Positions 39,686 through 48,416 of a stretch of 64,000 bases of DNA are shown piece after piece. Position numbers and translations under genes: made by a program. The first letter of the stretch is position 1, and each line of letters opens with the position of its first letter. Origin of the DNA: Sphingobacterium bovistauri (GTDB lineage: Bacteria; Bacteroidota; Bacteroidia; Sphingobacteriales; Sphingobacteriaceae). The notes below the pieces were generated by a model that saw nothing but the letters and a program-made list of their open reading frames with translations, was not told the DNA's origin and ran no database searches. The stretch spans positions 124,001 to 188,000 of the forward strand of contig NZ_JADEYP010000001.1 of assembly GCF_020295405.1 (NCBI RefSeq), in the 5' to 3' direction.

Positions 39686-40654
39686 CTAAAAAACCAAGAC
39701 TAGCTTACCTAAGAAATCTCCACTCTCCATCAATTCATGTGCTTTGGAAGCATCGTTAAAAGCGAATTCTTTATAAATATTCGCTTTCAGATTACCCTCT
39801 TCTATAAATGGTAAAACTTTCTTTACAATCTGATCCGTTAGTTCCATTTTAAAATCAGAAGACCTATTTCTCAATGTACTACCCGTAATAGTTAAGCGCT
39901 TTTGCATCATTTTCAGCAAATTCAACTCAACTTTGGCACCCTTCATAGCATTAATATAAATAAGGTGTCCATCTTCTTTGAGGACATTAATATTCCTATT
40001 GAAATATTCTCCACCGACAAAATCTAAAACGACATCTACTTGATAACCTTGTAAAAACTCATCAAAGCTAGTCGTGCGATAATTAATTACCAAATCAACT
40101 CCCAATGATAGTACAAAATCCTCCTTTTCTTTAGTACTAACTGTCGTAATAACCTTTGCTCCATACAATTTGGACATTTGTATAGCTGTAGCACCAATCC
40201 CTCCTGCTCCACCGTGAATCAAAACAGATTGTCCGGCCTTTAAATTTCCACGCTGAAATAAATTATGCCAAACGGTATAAATGGTTTCTGGTAACGCAGC
40301 TCCATCCTCATACGAAAGACCAATAGGCATAGGAATAACAGAGCCAAAATGTGCATTTACATATTCTGCATAGCCCCCTCCAGATACCAAAGCTATCACT
40401 CTATCACCTATTTCTATATTTTGAACATTATTACCCTTTTCGACAACAACACCTGAAACCTCTAAGCCTGGTATATTTTGTACTACCCCCACAGGTGCTG
40501 GATATTTACCTTGGCGTTGAATTATATGAGGCCTATTAATACCTGCTGCCTTTACTTGAATTAGAACTTCATCTTCCTTTATTGTAGGTTTTAAGACCTC
40601 TTCTACGACCAACACTTCAGGCCCACCATATTCTTTTATTACAACAGCTTTCAT
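39686..40654 (-). CDS. NAD(P)H:quinone oxidoreductase (PIG3-like MDR family)
   Basis: 322-residue zinc-free medium-chain reductase. GroES-like N-terminus (VLIQVKAAGINRPHIIQRQG) and Rossmann domain (SVLIHGGAGGIGATAIQMSK). The phrase NRPHIIQRQGKYPAP matches the PIG3/QorB subgroup. Cytosolic NADPH-dependent reduction of quinones or enals is expected. It starts six bases after the stop of the large barrel protein and could be co-transcribed with it, an odd pairing functionally. Confidence 0.9.
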   Translation of the reverse strand: MKAVVIKEYGGPEVLVVEEVLKPTIKEDEVLIQVKAAGINRPHIIQRQGKYPAPVGVVQNIPGLEVSGVVVEKGNNVQNIEIGDRVIALVSGGGYAEYVNAHFGSVIPMPIGLSYEDGAALPETIYTVWHNLFQRGNLKAGQSVLIHGGAGGIGATAIQMSKLYGAKVITTVSTKEKEDFVLSLGVDLVINYRTTSFDEFLQGYQVDVVLDFVGGEYFNRNINVLKEDGHLIYINAMKGAKVELNLLKMMQKRLTITGSTLRNRSSDFKMELTDQIVKKVLPFIEEGNLKANIYKEFAFNDASKAHELMESGDFLGKLVLVF

Positions 40655-40659
40655 TCTCT

Positions 40660-43374
40660 TTATTTCTGCATTCTAATATTCAAAGACAACATAAAATATC
40701 TTCCTAATCTATTTTTCCTTTCTTCGAACACATCATTACCAATGTATTCTGAATATATTCCCATTTGTTTATTTTGATCAAACAAATCATATACTTGAAG
40801 CCGTAGTAGCGCAGTACGGTTTTGTAAAAAAGTGTATTCCATAAATGCGTTCATCATAGTCTGATTTACATTCATAAATTTACTAATATACCCATCGTTA
40901 TAACGCTGTGACATCTCAAAACCAAGTGAATAATTATCCTTGACATACCCCTTCGCTCCTAGTCCTAAGAATAATGTTTCTACATTAATTTTTGTTCTAT
41001 AAGGTATATCATAACTTGCATTGTTCAAAGAATAATTAGTATTAAAGATACTCTCCAAATAATTATTAAAAGAGTACTTTAGTTGAATTGATTGATTAAA
41101 TATCAATTGTTTAGTAGTTCTTTCTCTGTCTTCTATAAAAGAAATATTATTATAATAATCTACCCCACCATTTAAATCTAGCATCCAATTATCATTTTCA
41201 AAAGGAGTATTGAAAATATAATTCCATTTCCAATCATAATAACCATTTGCGTTTCTAAAAGTAGTCTTTTGAATTGTTGAATTCTCAACGGGCCTTTTAT
41301 CTGTTACAATTTTATCTTTGATCAAATTATATGAAAAATTTGTCTCCAAATATTGCATTTTAACAGGCAAAAAAGCTCTAAATGTGGTAACGATACCATG
41401 TGCTAGTTCTGCCTTCAATTCTGGATTTCCTAATACAATATTTCTGGAGTTTGTATTATTCAAAACGGGTGCAATCTGATAAAAACTTGGTTGGTTGTTT
41501 CTTCCCTTATAACTAATTTGAAAATCTACATTATTAGATAACTTATAACTAAAATTTGTAGTTGGTATCAAATTGATATTCTCGTAGTTATAATTCAATG
41601 TATCATAACCTAGATCACCACTCATTTTAATTGGTTGAACAGCAAAACCAATATTAAATTTCAATCTTTTACTTGGTGCAAATTGATAAATAACTCCTAT
41701 CTTATTACTTCTGAACTTATACCCGTAATCCATTGTTAATGAATCAATGATGTTCATTTCATCTTCCTTCATCCAATTGTACACATAACGCCGAGCATTA
41801 ATTTTATTATAATCTAACTCATATTTAAACTCAAATAGACTATTATTCAAAAAAGGTTCTACAAATGATAATGACAAATTGCTGCTTGCATTATTATTAT
41901 TATGATTAATAAATTGATGATTTAATTCATCGGTATAATCAATTACATTTTTGCTATAAACTGAATAATTTTCTCGAACAAACTGCTTATTTTTTAACGA
42001 ATTTGAACGAGAATTAAATTTGCCTACTAATTTTCTATCCTTCTTTTTAAAATACTTTGAATATAAGACATCAATATCAACGGTTGGGATATTATGTTTA
42101 GCAGAATCTTGAATGATACCCTTATTTACTTTTTGAAAGTTACTTAAGACAGATTCCTTATTATTTATTACGGATTTTGTATTAAACGTAAGATTCCCTT
42201 CAACTTTCAAGATATCCGCATTTTCTAACTTACCATCAAACAAAACCTTAAACCTCTGGTTATCATCAGTTTGATCTTGATCGTAATTTTCACTCTTTGA
42301 AATTGTGTTACCTATATACGACGACCTCATTTCAGAGTATCCACTAGTAATGGTATTTTTTTTGATATAGTTATAAGAAGTCGTAAGTCTTGAGTTCTTT
42401 CCTACCCTATTAGCTAAGTTGATCCCTACAGATGATGTCGTATTTATACCATCAATAGGATCAATAAATTCACTCATTTCTAAATTATTTGCAGACCTTT
42501 TACCTCCTACTATATCACCATAGGAGAATAAATTTGTATTCGTATTATTAAATGAGCCTAATATGGACAACTCATTTCCATCATTGAATCTATTAAAACC
42601 AAAACTACCCAAATAACGAGAGTTTGTACCCGCACCTATGGTAAACTGTCCGAAATGAAGTATTTTCTTATCTTCCTTCAGATTTATATTCAATAATTTT
42701 TCCTTTTCCTGAAAATCAGCAATACCTGTTTCTCCACCTTGACTTGTAGTCTGAAGTTCAATCAATTGTATATTATTTATATAATCGACAGGAAGGTTTT
42801 TTGTAGCTGTTATGATATCTCCACCAAAAAACTCATTATTATTTACTTTTACCTTTTTAATTTGGTTACCATTATAGTAAACTGACCCATCTCTTGAAAT
42901 ATGAAAACCTGGAATTTTCTTCAATCCATCTTCTAGCAAGGTTTGTTTCCTAAAAGTAAAGGCACCAAAATTATATTGGATTGTATCACCATTTAAAATC
43001 ATAGGAATTACTCTTGTGACCGAAACATCCTCTATTCTAAATGCTACTTTATTCAAGATAATATCTGGTAAAACGAAGCTTTTTTGAGTGATATCAATTT
43101 TATATTTTTTCTCTTGAGCTTCATAGCCGAGCATGCTGTACCTTATCGTAACATCCTCGCTTTTTGAAAGATTAAATCTATAAACACCCGAACTATTCGT
43201 GACATGAGTTATTGAATCATTGGGGGTATAGAAACGGACTATTACATCTTTGATAGGTAAATTTAAACTGTCTTTGACGACGCCTAAAATTTGGTTCTGA
43301 GCAAAAAGCAAATTTGTTGTTACGAGCATAACAAACAAATATAATACGACTATTTTTAGCTGCTTTAAAACCAC
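40660..43374 (-). CDS. Outer membrane beta-barrel protein (TonB-receptor-like, OMP_b-brl_3 type)
   Basis: 904 residues. Signal peptide (about 1-26), a carboxypeptidase-regulatory-like domain (about 28-110; ILGVVKDSLNLPIKDVIVRF), a plug-like segment (about 115-215; DGLKKIPGFHISRDGSVYYN and KVKVNNNEFFGGDI), then a long barrel ending in YFMLSLNIRMQK. This is the Bacteroidota barrel family related to TonB receptors but without a SusD partner. Start is GTG at 43374; no better ATG precedes the signal peptide. Cargo unknown. Confidence 0.85.
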   Translation of the reverse strand: MVLKQLKIVVLYLFVMLVTTNLLFAQNQILGVVKDSLNLPIKDVIVRFYTPNDSITHVTNSSGVYRFNLSKSEDVTIRYSMLGYEAQEKKYKIDITQKSFVLPDIILNKVAFRIEDVSVTRVIPMILNGDTIQYNFGAFTFRKQTLLEDGLKKIPGFHISRDGSVYYNGNQIKKVKVNNNEFFGGDIITATKNLPVDYINNIQLIELQTTSQGGETGIADFQEKEKLLNINLKEDKKILHFGQFTIGAGTNSRYLGSFGFNRFNDGNELSILGSFNNTNTNLFSYGDIVGGKRSANNLEMSEFIDPIDGINTTSSVGINLANRVGKNSRLTTSYNYIKKNTITSGYSEMRSSYIGNTISKSENYDQDQTDDNQRFKVLFDGKLENADILKVEGNLTFNTKSVINNKESVLSNFQKVNKGIIQDSAKHNIPTVDIDVLYSKYFKKKDRKLVGKFNSRSNSLKNKQFVRENYSVYSKNVIDYTDELNHQFINHNNNNASSNLSLSFVEPFLNNSLFEFKYELDYNKINARRYVYNWMKEDEMNIIDSLTMDYGYKFRSNKIGVIYQFAPSKRLKFNIGFAVQPIKMSGDLGYDTLNYNYENINLIPTTNFSYKLSNNVDFQISYKGRNNQPSFYQIAPVLNNTNSRNIVLGNPELKAELAHGIVTTFRAFLPVKMQYLETNFSYNLIKDKIVTDKRPVENSTIQKTTFRNANGYYDWKWNYIFNTPFENDNWMLDLNGGVDYYNNISFIEDRERTTKQLIFNQSIQLKYSFNNYLESIFNTNYSLNNASYDIPYRTKINVETLFLGLGAKGYVKDNYSLGFEMSQRYNDGYISKFMNVNQTMMNAFMEYTFLQNRTALLRLQVYDLFDQNKQMGIYSEYIGNDVFEERKNRLGRYFMLSLNIRMQK

Positions 43375-43479
43375 TGTCTACTTCGTCAATACCGTTCTTC
43401 AAGATACCAAATTTTATACTTAAAAAGAATGGAAACGGTATTTTATGTAATAAACGACAAATTAGAAATTATAGTATAT

Positions 43480-43518
43480 AAAAAAAGAAGATATCGTTTA
43501 TTAATATCTTCTTTTTTT
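43480..43518 (-). terminator. Intrinsic terminator after ferritin
   Basis: Perfect 15-base arms 43480-43494 and 43504-43518 with A/T runs and a 9-base loop, just beyond the ferritin stop. It could also stop transcripts from the other side. Confidence 0.8.
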
Positions 43519-43536
43519 ACCAAAATATTTTTTTTA

Positions 43537-44064
43537 TTATTCGCCGTCGAAACAAACTTTAACTAAATGTCTGTCAATTTCCCAACGTCCCGTTCCTTCT
43601 TCACCGATTACATCAAATAATTCTAAAATACGACGACATACAAATTCTTCTTCAACTTGTTCTGACAAGAACCAACCTAAGAAGTTGAAAGTAACATAAT
43701 CCTTTGCCTTCGTACATTTATCAGCAATATTATTAAATTGCTCAGTTACAAACATCTCCTGCTCCAAAGCTTGTTCGAATACACCACGGAATGATTCAAA
43801 ATCTGTAGGGATATTAGTAACTTCTGGTGAAATAGCTTTACCACCACGACTAGATACATAATTGAATAATTTCAACATGTGCTCACGCTCTTCGTCAGAT
43901 TGCTTAGCAAAAAATTTAGAAGCATTATCTAAACCTTGTTCACCACACCAAGCTGACATAGCTAGGTATAATGATGATGAATGAGCCTCTACTTTGATTT
44001 GTGCATTTAATATATTTTCAATCTCTTCTGTTAAAGATGATTTTAGTTTCAATAAATCTTTCAT
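43537..44064 (-). CDS. ftnA: Ferritin (FtnA-type, non-heme)
   Basis: Iron-storage 24-mer subunit, 175 residues. The ferroxidase residues line up with E. coli FtnA at a constant offset of nine: Glu26, Glu59, His62, Glu103 and Gln136; third-site residues Glu58, Glu135, Glu138/139 are also present. It oxidises Fe(II) and stores the Fe(III) mineral in the cytosol. A TATCTTTG box lies about 75 bases upstream, leaving a long leader; the gene is followed by its own terminator. A small conserved protein gene sits just upstream on the same strand. Confidence 0.94.
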   Translation of the reverse strand: MKDLLKLKSSLTEEIENILNAQIKVEAHSSSLYLAMSAWCGEQGLDNASKFFAKQSDEEREHMLKLFNYVSSRGGKAISPEVTNIPTDFESFRGVFEQALEQEMFVTEQFNNIADKCTKAKDYVTFNFLGWFLSEQVEEEFVCRRILELFDVIGEEGTGRWEIDRHLVKVCFDGE

Positions 44065-44136
44065 ATGAATATTTTTTTTAATTTACAATATGGACTATAA
44101 TCAATAGCAATAGTTATACCAGTTGATTTACTAATA

Positions 44137-44144
44137 CAAAGATA
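44137..44144 (-). promoter_or_regulatory. -7 box of the ferritin promoter
   Basis: Minus-strand TATCTTTG fits TAnnTTTG, about 75 bases before the ferritin ATG. No -33 element at the right distance, so support is partial. Confidence 0.4.
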
Positions 44145-44243
44145 ATAGCATTGAAGATGAAATGTATAAAAAAAGTGCAATACAAATTCAGTCTAAATTA
44201 GACTTTAAAAACGTAAGTTATTTAGAACCAGTATAATTAAAAG

Positions 44244-44606
44244 TTAGAAAGCTAGAACAGCTCCACGACGAAGGATAGTCTTAACTTGTCCATTCAATTC
44301 AATCATAAACTTAGCACCGTCTAAGATTTCGCGAAGATTTAAAATATCTTCTACAGACAAAATAAAACAACGTTCTGTACGAAATGGCATTAAGATTTCA
44401 AAATCAGCAGTTCTTGAAGAGTCACAAAGCATCTTCTCTATATCGATAGAATCTACTCTCTTTTTGAATAATAAAAAATCACTTACACTAAATGAAGTTG
44501 TAGTTTCTTGGAATTCTAACCAATAACAGTTTTTTCTGCTGCATTGATAAACAGCTCCTAATTCTGTCTGAAAAACCTCTTCTACGTTAGCTAATGGACA
44601 AATCAT
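44244..44606 (-). CDS. Small conserved Bacteroidota protein (possibly DUF6686)
   Basis: 120-residue soluble protein with no signal peptide. It has Cys at positions 3, 22, 27, 61 and 80, including the pair in VYQCSRKNCYWLEFQ, and ends in a region LSVEDILNLREILDGAKFMI. I associate it with a small uncharacterised Bacteroidota family (DUF6686), but from memory and with limited certainty. It has its own promoter and lies 180 bases before ferritin on the same strand, so a link with iron is possible but unproven. Confidence 0.7.
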   Translation of the reverse strand: MICPLANVEEVFQTELGAVYQCSRKNCYWLEFQETTTSFSVSDFLLFKKRVDSIDIEKMLCDSSRTADFEILMPFRTERCFILSVEDILNLREILDGAKFMIELNGQVKTILRRGAVLAF

Positions 44607-44639
44607 TTTTATTCTCTACTTCTTTTTAAGTTGATATAA

Positions 44640-44671
44640 CAAAGATATATGTTATTAAGAATTAATCCAAA
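44640..44671 (-). promoter_or_regulatory. Promoter of the small conserved protein gene
   Basis: Minus-strand TATCTTTG (44647 to 44640) with TTTGG about 20 bases upstream (44671-44667), a good fit to the Bacteroidota TTTG / TAnnTTTG pair. The leader would be about 27 bases. Confidence 0.6.
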
Positions 44672-44702
44672 TAAAATCACTAAACATTTTACATCCATTA
44701 TT

Positions 44703-44731
44703 TTGTTTTATCTATCAATATTGTACATTTG
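44703..44731 (+). promoter_or_regulatory. Promoter of the Cys-rich small protein / MbnP-like locus
   Basis: TTG at 44703-44705, 18-base spacer, then TACATTTG at 44724-44731. The ATG at 44738 lies six bases after the box, where transcription should begin, so the mRNA may be leaderless. This box also covers the TTG at 44729, arguing against that codon as the start. Confidence 0.6.
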
Positions 44732-44737
44732 CCTGAA

Positions 44738-45109
44738 ATGAAAATTTTTTTGTTATATATATTAATCCCCATCATGTTACTTCAATGTAACATGACCTTA
44801 GTTATATCAACATCTTTCTATTACAATCAAAACTATATCGAAAAATATCTATGTGTGCAGCGAAGCATGCAAAACAATACGTGTCATGGACAATGTTACT
44901 TGATGCAAAAGCTAAAGAAACAACAAGAAAAAGAACAGCAAAGTTTTAAAATCAATTTCCAAGAAGGTATAGCTGTCCAACATCAATTATTTTCATTTGA
45001 TATAAATTTGGCAGTTCAAAAAAGCACACCCCAATATAATCTATATAGTACAAATCTTAATCCGCGAGATTATTCATTTAATCTATATCACCCTCCCGTT
45101 TTCGGATAA
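44738..45109 (+). CDS. Small exported Cys-rich protein of unknown function
   Basis: 123 residues from ATG 44738, with an N-terminal hydrophobic segment (about 2-25). The mature part has CVQRSMQNNTCHGQCYLMQKLKK in brief: a Cys, nine residues, then CHGQC followed by a Lys/Gln-rich helix, and it ends with YHPPVFG. I recall small Bacteroidota proteins with a similar C-x(n)-C-x-GKC-YL core and terminal HPP motif, without an assigned function. The Cys/His core suggests metal or heme binding. It leads the MbnP/di-heme peroxidase locus, 79 bases upstream of MbnP. Confidence 0.75.
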   Translation: MKIFLLYILIPIMLLQCNMTLVISTSFYYNQNYIEKYLCVQRSMQNNTCHGQCYLMQKLKKQQEKEQQSFKINFQEGIAVQHQLFSFDINLAVQKSTPQYNLYSTNLNPRDYSFNLYHPPVFG

Positions 45110-45188
45110 TAACTTTCACTTATATTTTCACAAATGCATTTAAACTCAAATTAGATGCATAATATTTCATGTTATTATCTCTTCATTG

Positions 45189-45989
45189 ATGAAAAAAATT
45201 ATATTGGCTATCACATGTATAGCGAGCCTGTTAAGCAGTTGCGAAAAAAGCAAAGACCTACAAATTGACAACAATAAACAAGGACAACTTAAAATCAAAT
45301 TTGACCATATCGTAGGTAGTAAAAAACTAGTTTTAAATGAGTACACCTATTCTAATACTAGCAACGAAACTTTCAATATCACTATGTTGAGATATTTTGT
45401 AAGTAATATTAAACTTACAAAACTGAATGGGGATGTATACAGCCTTCCAAAAGAAAAGTCATTTTTCCTTATAGATGCTGCTAGTGATTCTTCCTTGTCT
45501 CCGAAACTATTGATTCCTGAGGGAGAATATAAAATTTTGGAATTCAATTTGGGCGTAGATAGTCTTACTAATACTTTACCTATTGAACAACGTACAGGCG
45601 TTTTGGATATTGCAACAAATGGCATGTATTGGGCATGGAACTCGGGGTATATACATTTCAAATTAGAAGGAAATTCACCTCAATCCACAAATGCTAACAA
45701 AAGTTTCAAATATCACATAGGTCTATTTGGTGGATATGATAGTCCAACGGTAAATAATAATCGTAAAATATCAGTTGATCTGACAAAGGCTGGATTAAGT
45801 AAAGTTCAACAAAATCTATCCTCAGACATTCATTTGATGGTAGATATTGGTAAAATATTCGACGGAAAGCACACTATATCTATTCAAGAGACACCAGTAG
45901 TAATGACTTCTGGTCCACATACCAAAATAGCGGACAACTACGCCACAATGTTCAGTCATGATCATACTCATAATTTTCAAAAATTGTAA
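45189..45989 (+). CDS. MbnP-like copper-associated lipoprotein
   Basis: 266-residue lipoprotein (LLSSC lipobox, Cys18) that fits the MbnP family, periplasmic copper-binding proteins whose Trp is converted to kynurenine by the partner peroxidase MbnH. Features: GQLKIKFDHIVGSKKL start, LRYFVSNIKL, and the GMYWAWNSGYIHFKLEG segment with two Trp; candidate ligands His39 and the C-terminal HDHTH. The first possible codon is TTG (45186); ATG 45189 is preferred. The peroxidase ATG follows its stop codon with no gap. Which Trp would be modified, and whether copper is the metal, is inferred. Confidence 0.85.
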   Translation: MKKIILAITCIASLLSSCEKSKDLQIDNNKQGQLKIKFDHIVGSKKLVLNEYTYSNTSNETFNITMLRYFVSNIKLTKLNGDVYSLPKEKSFFLIDAASDSSLSPKLLIPEGEYKILEFNLGVDSLTNTLPIEQRTGVLDIATNGMYWAWNSGYIHFKLEGNSPQSTNANKSFKYHIGLFGGYDSPTVNNNRKISVDLTKAGLSKVQQNLSSDIHLMVDIGKIFDGKHTISIQETPVVMTSGPHTKIADNYATMFSHDHTHNFQKL

Positions 45990-47024
45990 ATGATGAGAAT
46001 TAAGAAGAAGTTAAGTGTAATTCTTCTGTTGATATGTACGATATGGGCCTGTAAAAAAGCAGACGACCTGAACCTCTATACATTTGTAGGATTCATAAAA
46101 CCAGCTCATTTTCCGGAACCGACGTACAAGTTTACATCGACAGCATTAACAGAGGAAACGTTCAATTTGGGCAGAAAACTGTTTCATGATGGTATTTTAT
46201 CTCGTGACAATAGTATTTCATGTGCCAGCTGTCACATCAGCCAAAATTCATTTACACATCATGGTCATGATGTAAGTCATGGTATAGATGACCAATTAGG
46301 CGTACGCAATTCATTAGCGCTAGTGAATTTAGCCTGGTCAACATCATTCTTTTGGGATGGTGGTGTCCAACAATTGGATTTGACCTCCATAGTACCTATT
46401 CATAGTGAAATAGAAATGGATGAGACTATAGACAATATAATCAAAAAGCTGCGTGCACAAGAACAATACCCTAAGTTATTTGAAAATGCCTTTGGATCTA
46501 CTGAAATTAGCTCCAACAACGTGCTAAAAGCTATATCCCATTATATGGTTTCTTTGGTATCGGACAACTCTAAATATGACGAAGTCAAAAGAAATAAAGC
46601 CATATTCACTACCGAAGAAGCTAGTGGATATAAAATCTTTCTTGCTAAATGTAATTCCTGCCATCAAGAACCCCTATTCACTGACTACAGTTTTAGAGAT
46701 AATGGATTAGGAATTAATCCTGCAAAAGATTTGGGCAGGTACGAAATCACACTAAAAGAAGAAGACAAACTGAAATTTAAGGTCCCAACACTTAGAAATT
46801 TAAAATATACAGCGCCATATATGCATGATGGTAGAATTTACAACCTGCAGGGGGTCTTAAATCATTATGCAAGAGAGGTGGTTCAGACTCCTACTTTAGA
46901 CCCTATAATTCAGCAAAACAATGGAATACCATTAACCCAACAAGAAATGAAAGATCTTCTGGCATTTCTGAATACATTGAATGATGATTCTTTCGTAAAC
47001 AACAAAACATTTATGCAGCCATGA
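45990..47024 (+). CDS. Di-heme cytochrome c peroxidase (MbnH/CcpA family)
   Basis: 344-residue lipoprotein (TIWACKK, Cys21) with two c-type heme sites, CASCH at 78-82 and CNSCH at 221-225, and Met278 (APYMHDGR) as the likely axial ligand of the high-potential heme. The motif FFWDGGVQQLDLTSIVPI is typical of the family. Next to an MbnP-like gene it is most simply an MbnH-type enzyme that modifies MbnP with peroxide, rather than a general peroxidase. Start ATG 45990 directly follows the MbnP stop; its stop overlaps the next ATG (ATGA). Confidence 0.9.
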   Translation: MMRIKKKLSVILLLICTIWACKKADDLNLYTFVGFIKPAHFPEPTYKFTSTALTEETFNLGRKLFHDGILSRDNSISCASCHISQNSFTHHGHDVSHGIDDQLGVRNSLALVNLAWSTSFFWDGGVQQLDLTSIVPIHSEIEMDETIDNIIKKLRAQEQYPKLFENAFGSTEISSNNVLKAISHYMVSLVSDNSKYDEVKRNKAIFTTEEASGYKIFLAKCNSCHQEPLFTDYSFRDNGLGINPAKDLGRYEITLKEEDKLKFKVPTLRNLKYTAPYMHDGRIYNLQGVLNHYAREVVQTPTLDPIIQQNNGIPLTQQEMKDLLAFLNTLNDDSFVNNKTFMQP

Positions 47025-47932
47025 AAAAATTAATTAGTATATCAGTATTAACTCTATTTGCTATAAACTGTTCCTTAGCGTGTGATATTTGCGGTGGTGG
47101 ATTAGGAAATACGTACACAGGATTACTTCCCAATTTTAACAAAAGATTCATAGGTATTCGGTACCATTTCAATCAACTATACACACAACTGGATATTCAT
47201 GGAAATCGTACAGCAATTAGTAATAAAGAAAAATATAATACCGTAGAACTCTGGGGAGCATGGAATGTAGGTTCACGTTGGCGTGTAATGGCTATTGTCC
47301 CCTATAGCCAAATCCAAAAATACAGTTATGGTAGTTCTGAAAAAAATCAAAAAAGCGGTCTAGGTGATCTTAATATTAGTGGTTTATACAATTTAATAAA
47401 CAAAAGCTCAAATTCATTCAGACAATCATTATGGGTTGGTATAGGTGTAAAATTACCTGTCGGTACTTATAACAAAAATGAATATTCCAACACTAACTCT
47501 CCAAATATTTACCAATTGGGTACAGGCAGTACAGATTTTACAACCTCTATTAATTATGACATACGCTATAATAATCTAGGGCTGAATACGAATATGAGTT
47601 ATAAGATAAATACAGAAAATAAAGACGATTATTTATATGGAAATAAATTAACAGTCAGCGGAAGTATATATTACAATACAGTCATTAGCGAATCGATTAC
47701 ATTACGACCAAATGTAGGTTTAATGCACGAAACGCAAGAAAAAGATCATACTATGGGTTATAAAATTGATGGTACTGGAGGCTACAACACAAATATTAAT
47801 ATGGGAATAGAAGCTAATATTAAAAATATAGCTTTAGGATTTACTTATCAAAAACCAACTAAACAAGAAATTAGTCAAGGTAGGACTCAGCTGATAAATA
47901 AATTTTTGACACACATTACATTTACATTTTAA
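47021..47932 (+). CDS. Small outer-membrane barrel protein of the MbnP locus
   Basis: 303 residues: signal peptide (about 1-20) cleaved just before CDICGGGLGNTYTG, giving an N-terminal CxxC with a glycine run, then an all-beta region of alternating aromatic residues (GIRYHFNQLYTQLDIH, GLGDLNISGLYNLI, LGFTYQKPTKQEI) ending in Phe (THITFTF), as in small transporter-like outer-membrane barrels. It overlaps the peroxidase stop by four bases and ends in a terminator, so it closes the locus. Role in metal passage across the outer membrane is conjecture. Confidence 0.75.
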   Translation: MKKLISISVLTLFAINCSLACDICGGGLGNTYTGLLPNFNKRFIGIRYHFNQLYTQLDIHGNRTAISNKEKYNTVELWGAWNVGSRWRVMAIVPYSQIQKYSYGSSEKNQKSGLGDLNISGLYNLINKSSNSFRQSLWVGIGVKLPVGTYNKNEYSNTNSPNIYQLGTGSTDFTTSINYDIRYNNLGLNTNMSYKINTENKDDYLYGNKLTVSGSIYYNTVISESITLRPNVGLMHETQEKDHTMGYKIDGTGGYNTNINMGIEANIKNIALGFTYQKPTKQEISQGRTQLINKFLTHITFTF

Positions 47933-47936
47933 ATGC

Positions 47937-47970
47937 AAAAAGAGCTTCAATATTTTGAAGCTCTTTTTTA
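47937..47970 (+). terminator. Intrinsic terminator closing the MbnP/peroxidase locus
   Basis: Perfect 14-base arms 47937-47950 and 47955-47968 with a TATT loop and flanking A/T runs; it can also serve the convergent SRPBCC gene ending at 47993. Confidence 0.85.
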
Positions 47971-47992
47971 TAATGTTTGAAAAACAGAAATA

Positions 47993-48391
47993 TTATCCTA
48001 ATTTTTCTTTCAATTTACTCACTTGATGGTCAACTAATTTCTGTAAAGGACCTGAAGCCATCATTTTCATCATCATGTTCAATTGTGCCTCAATTACGAA
48101 AGTTGCTTTTGTTTCATTCGGAGACAGCTCTTCCACCTTCCAAATTAATTGAACTTCAAAGGGAGCTTCTTCTGAGGGAACACATACTATTTCTTTATTT
48201 TCTATACGCTGACTAACTTTTAATGCCAATTTAGCCATATTTTTAATTGTAAAACGAGCTTCATCAGCAGTAGAAGACCAATTATAAATATTTTCTGGCA
48301 TTAATTGCTCGTGATTATTCAAATCACTTAAGAAATTGTAGACTTCATGAATAGAGCTATTGATAATAGCGTTGTTTTGAATAACAGTCAT
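47993..48391 (-). CDS. SRPBCC (START-like) superfamily protein
   Basis: 132 residues from the ATG at 48389-48391 (MTVIQNNAIINSS); the frame is open further upstream into pyrE but that part is not protein-like. Helix-grip fold of the polyketide cyclase/coenzyme Q-binding type: SSIHEVYNFLSDLNNHEQLM and a C-terminal long helix GPLQKLVDHQVSKLKEKL. It follows pyrE by 25 bases and is probably co-transcribed. Ligand unknown. Confidence 0.85.
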   Translation of the reverse strand: MTVIQNNAIINSSIHEVYNFLSDLNNHEQLMPENIYNWSSTADEARFTIKNMAKLALKVSQRIENKEIVCVPSEEAPFEVQLIWKVEELSPNETKATFVIEAQLNMMMKMMASGPLQKLVDHQVSKLKEKLG

Positions 48392-48416
48392 AGATAGAAA
48401 AAGATCAATTACGTAT

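Noticed and set aside
44729-44737. TTG start nine bases upstream of the Cys-rich small protein ATG
   Set aside because: The TTG is part of the TACATTTG promoter box, so it would lie before the transcription start.
45990-47024. Reading the di-heme protein as an ordinary detoxifying cytochrome c peroxidase
   Set aside because: Possible in isolation, but its zero-base junction with an MbnP-like gene favours an MbnH-type role.
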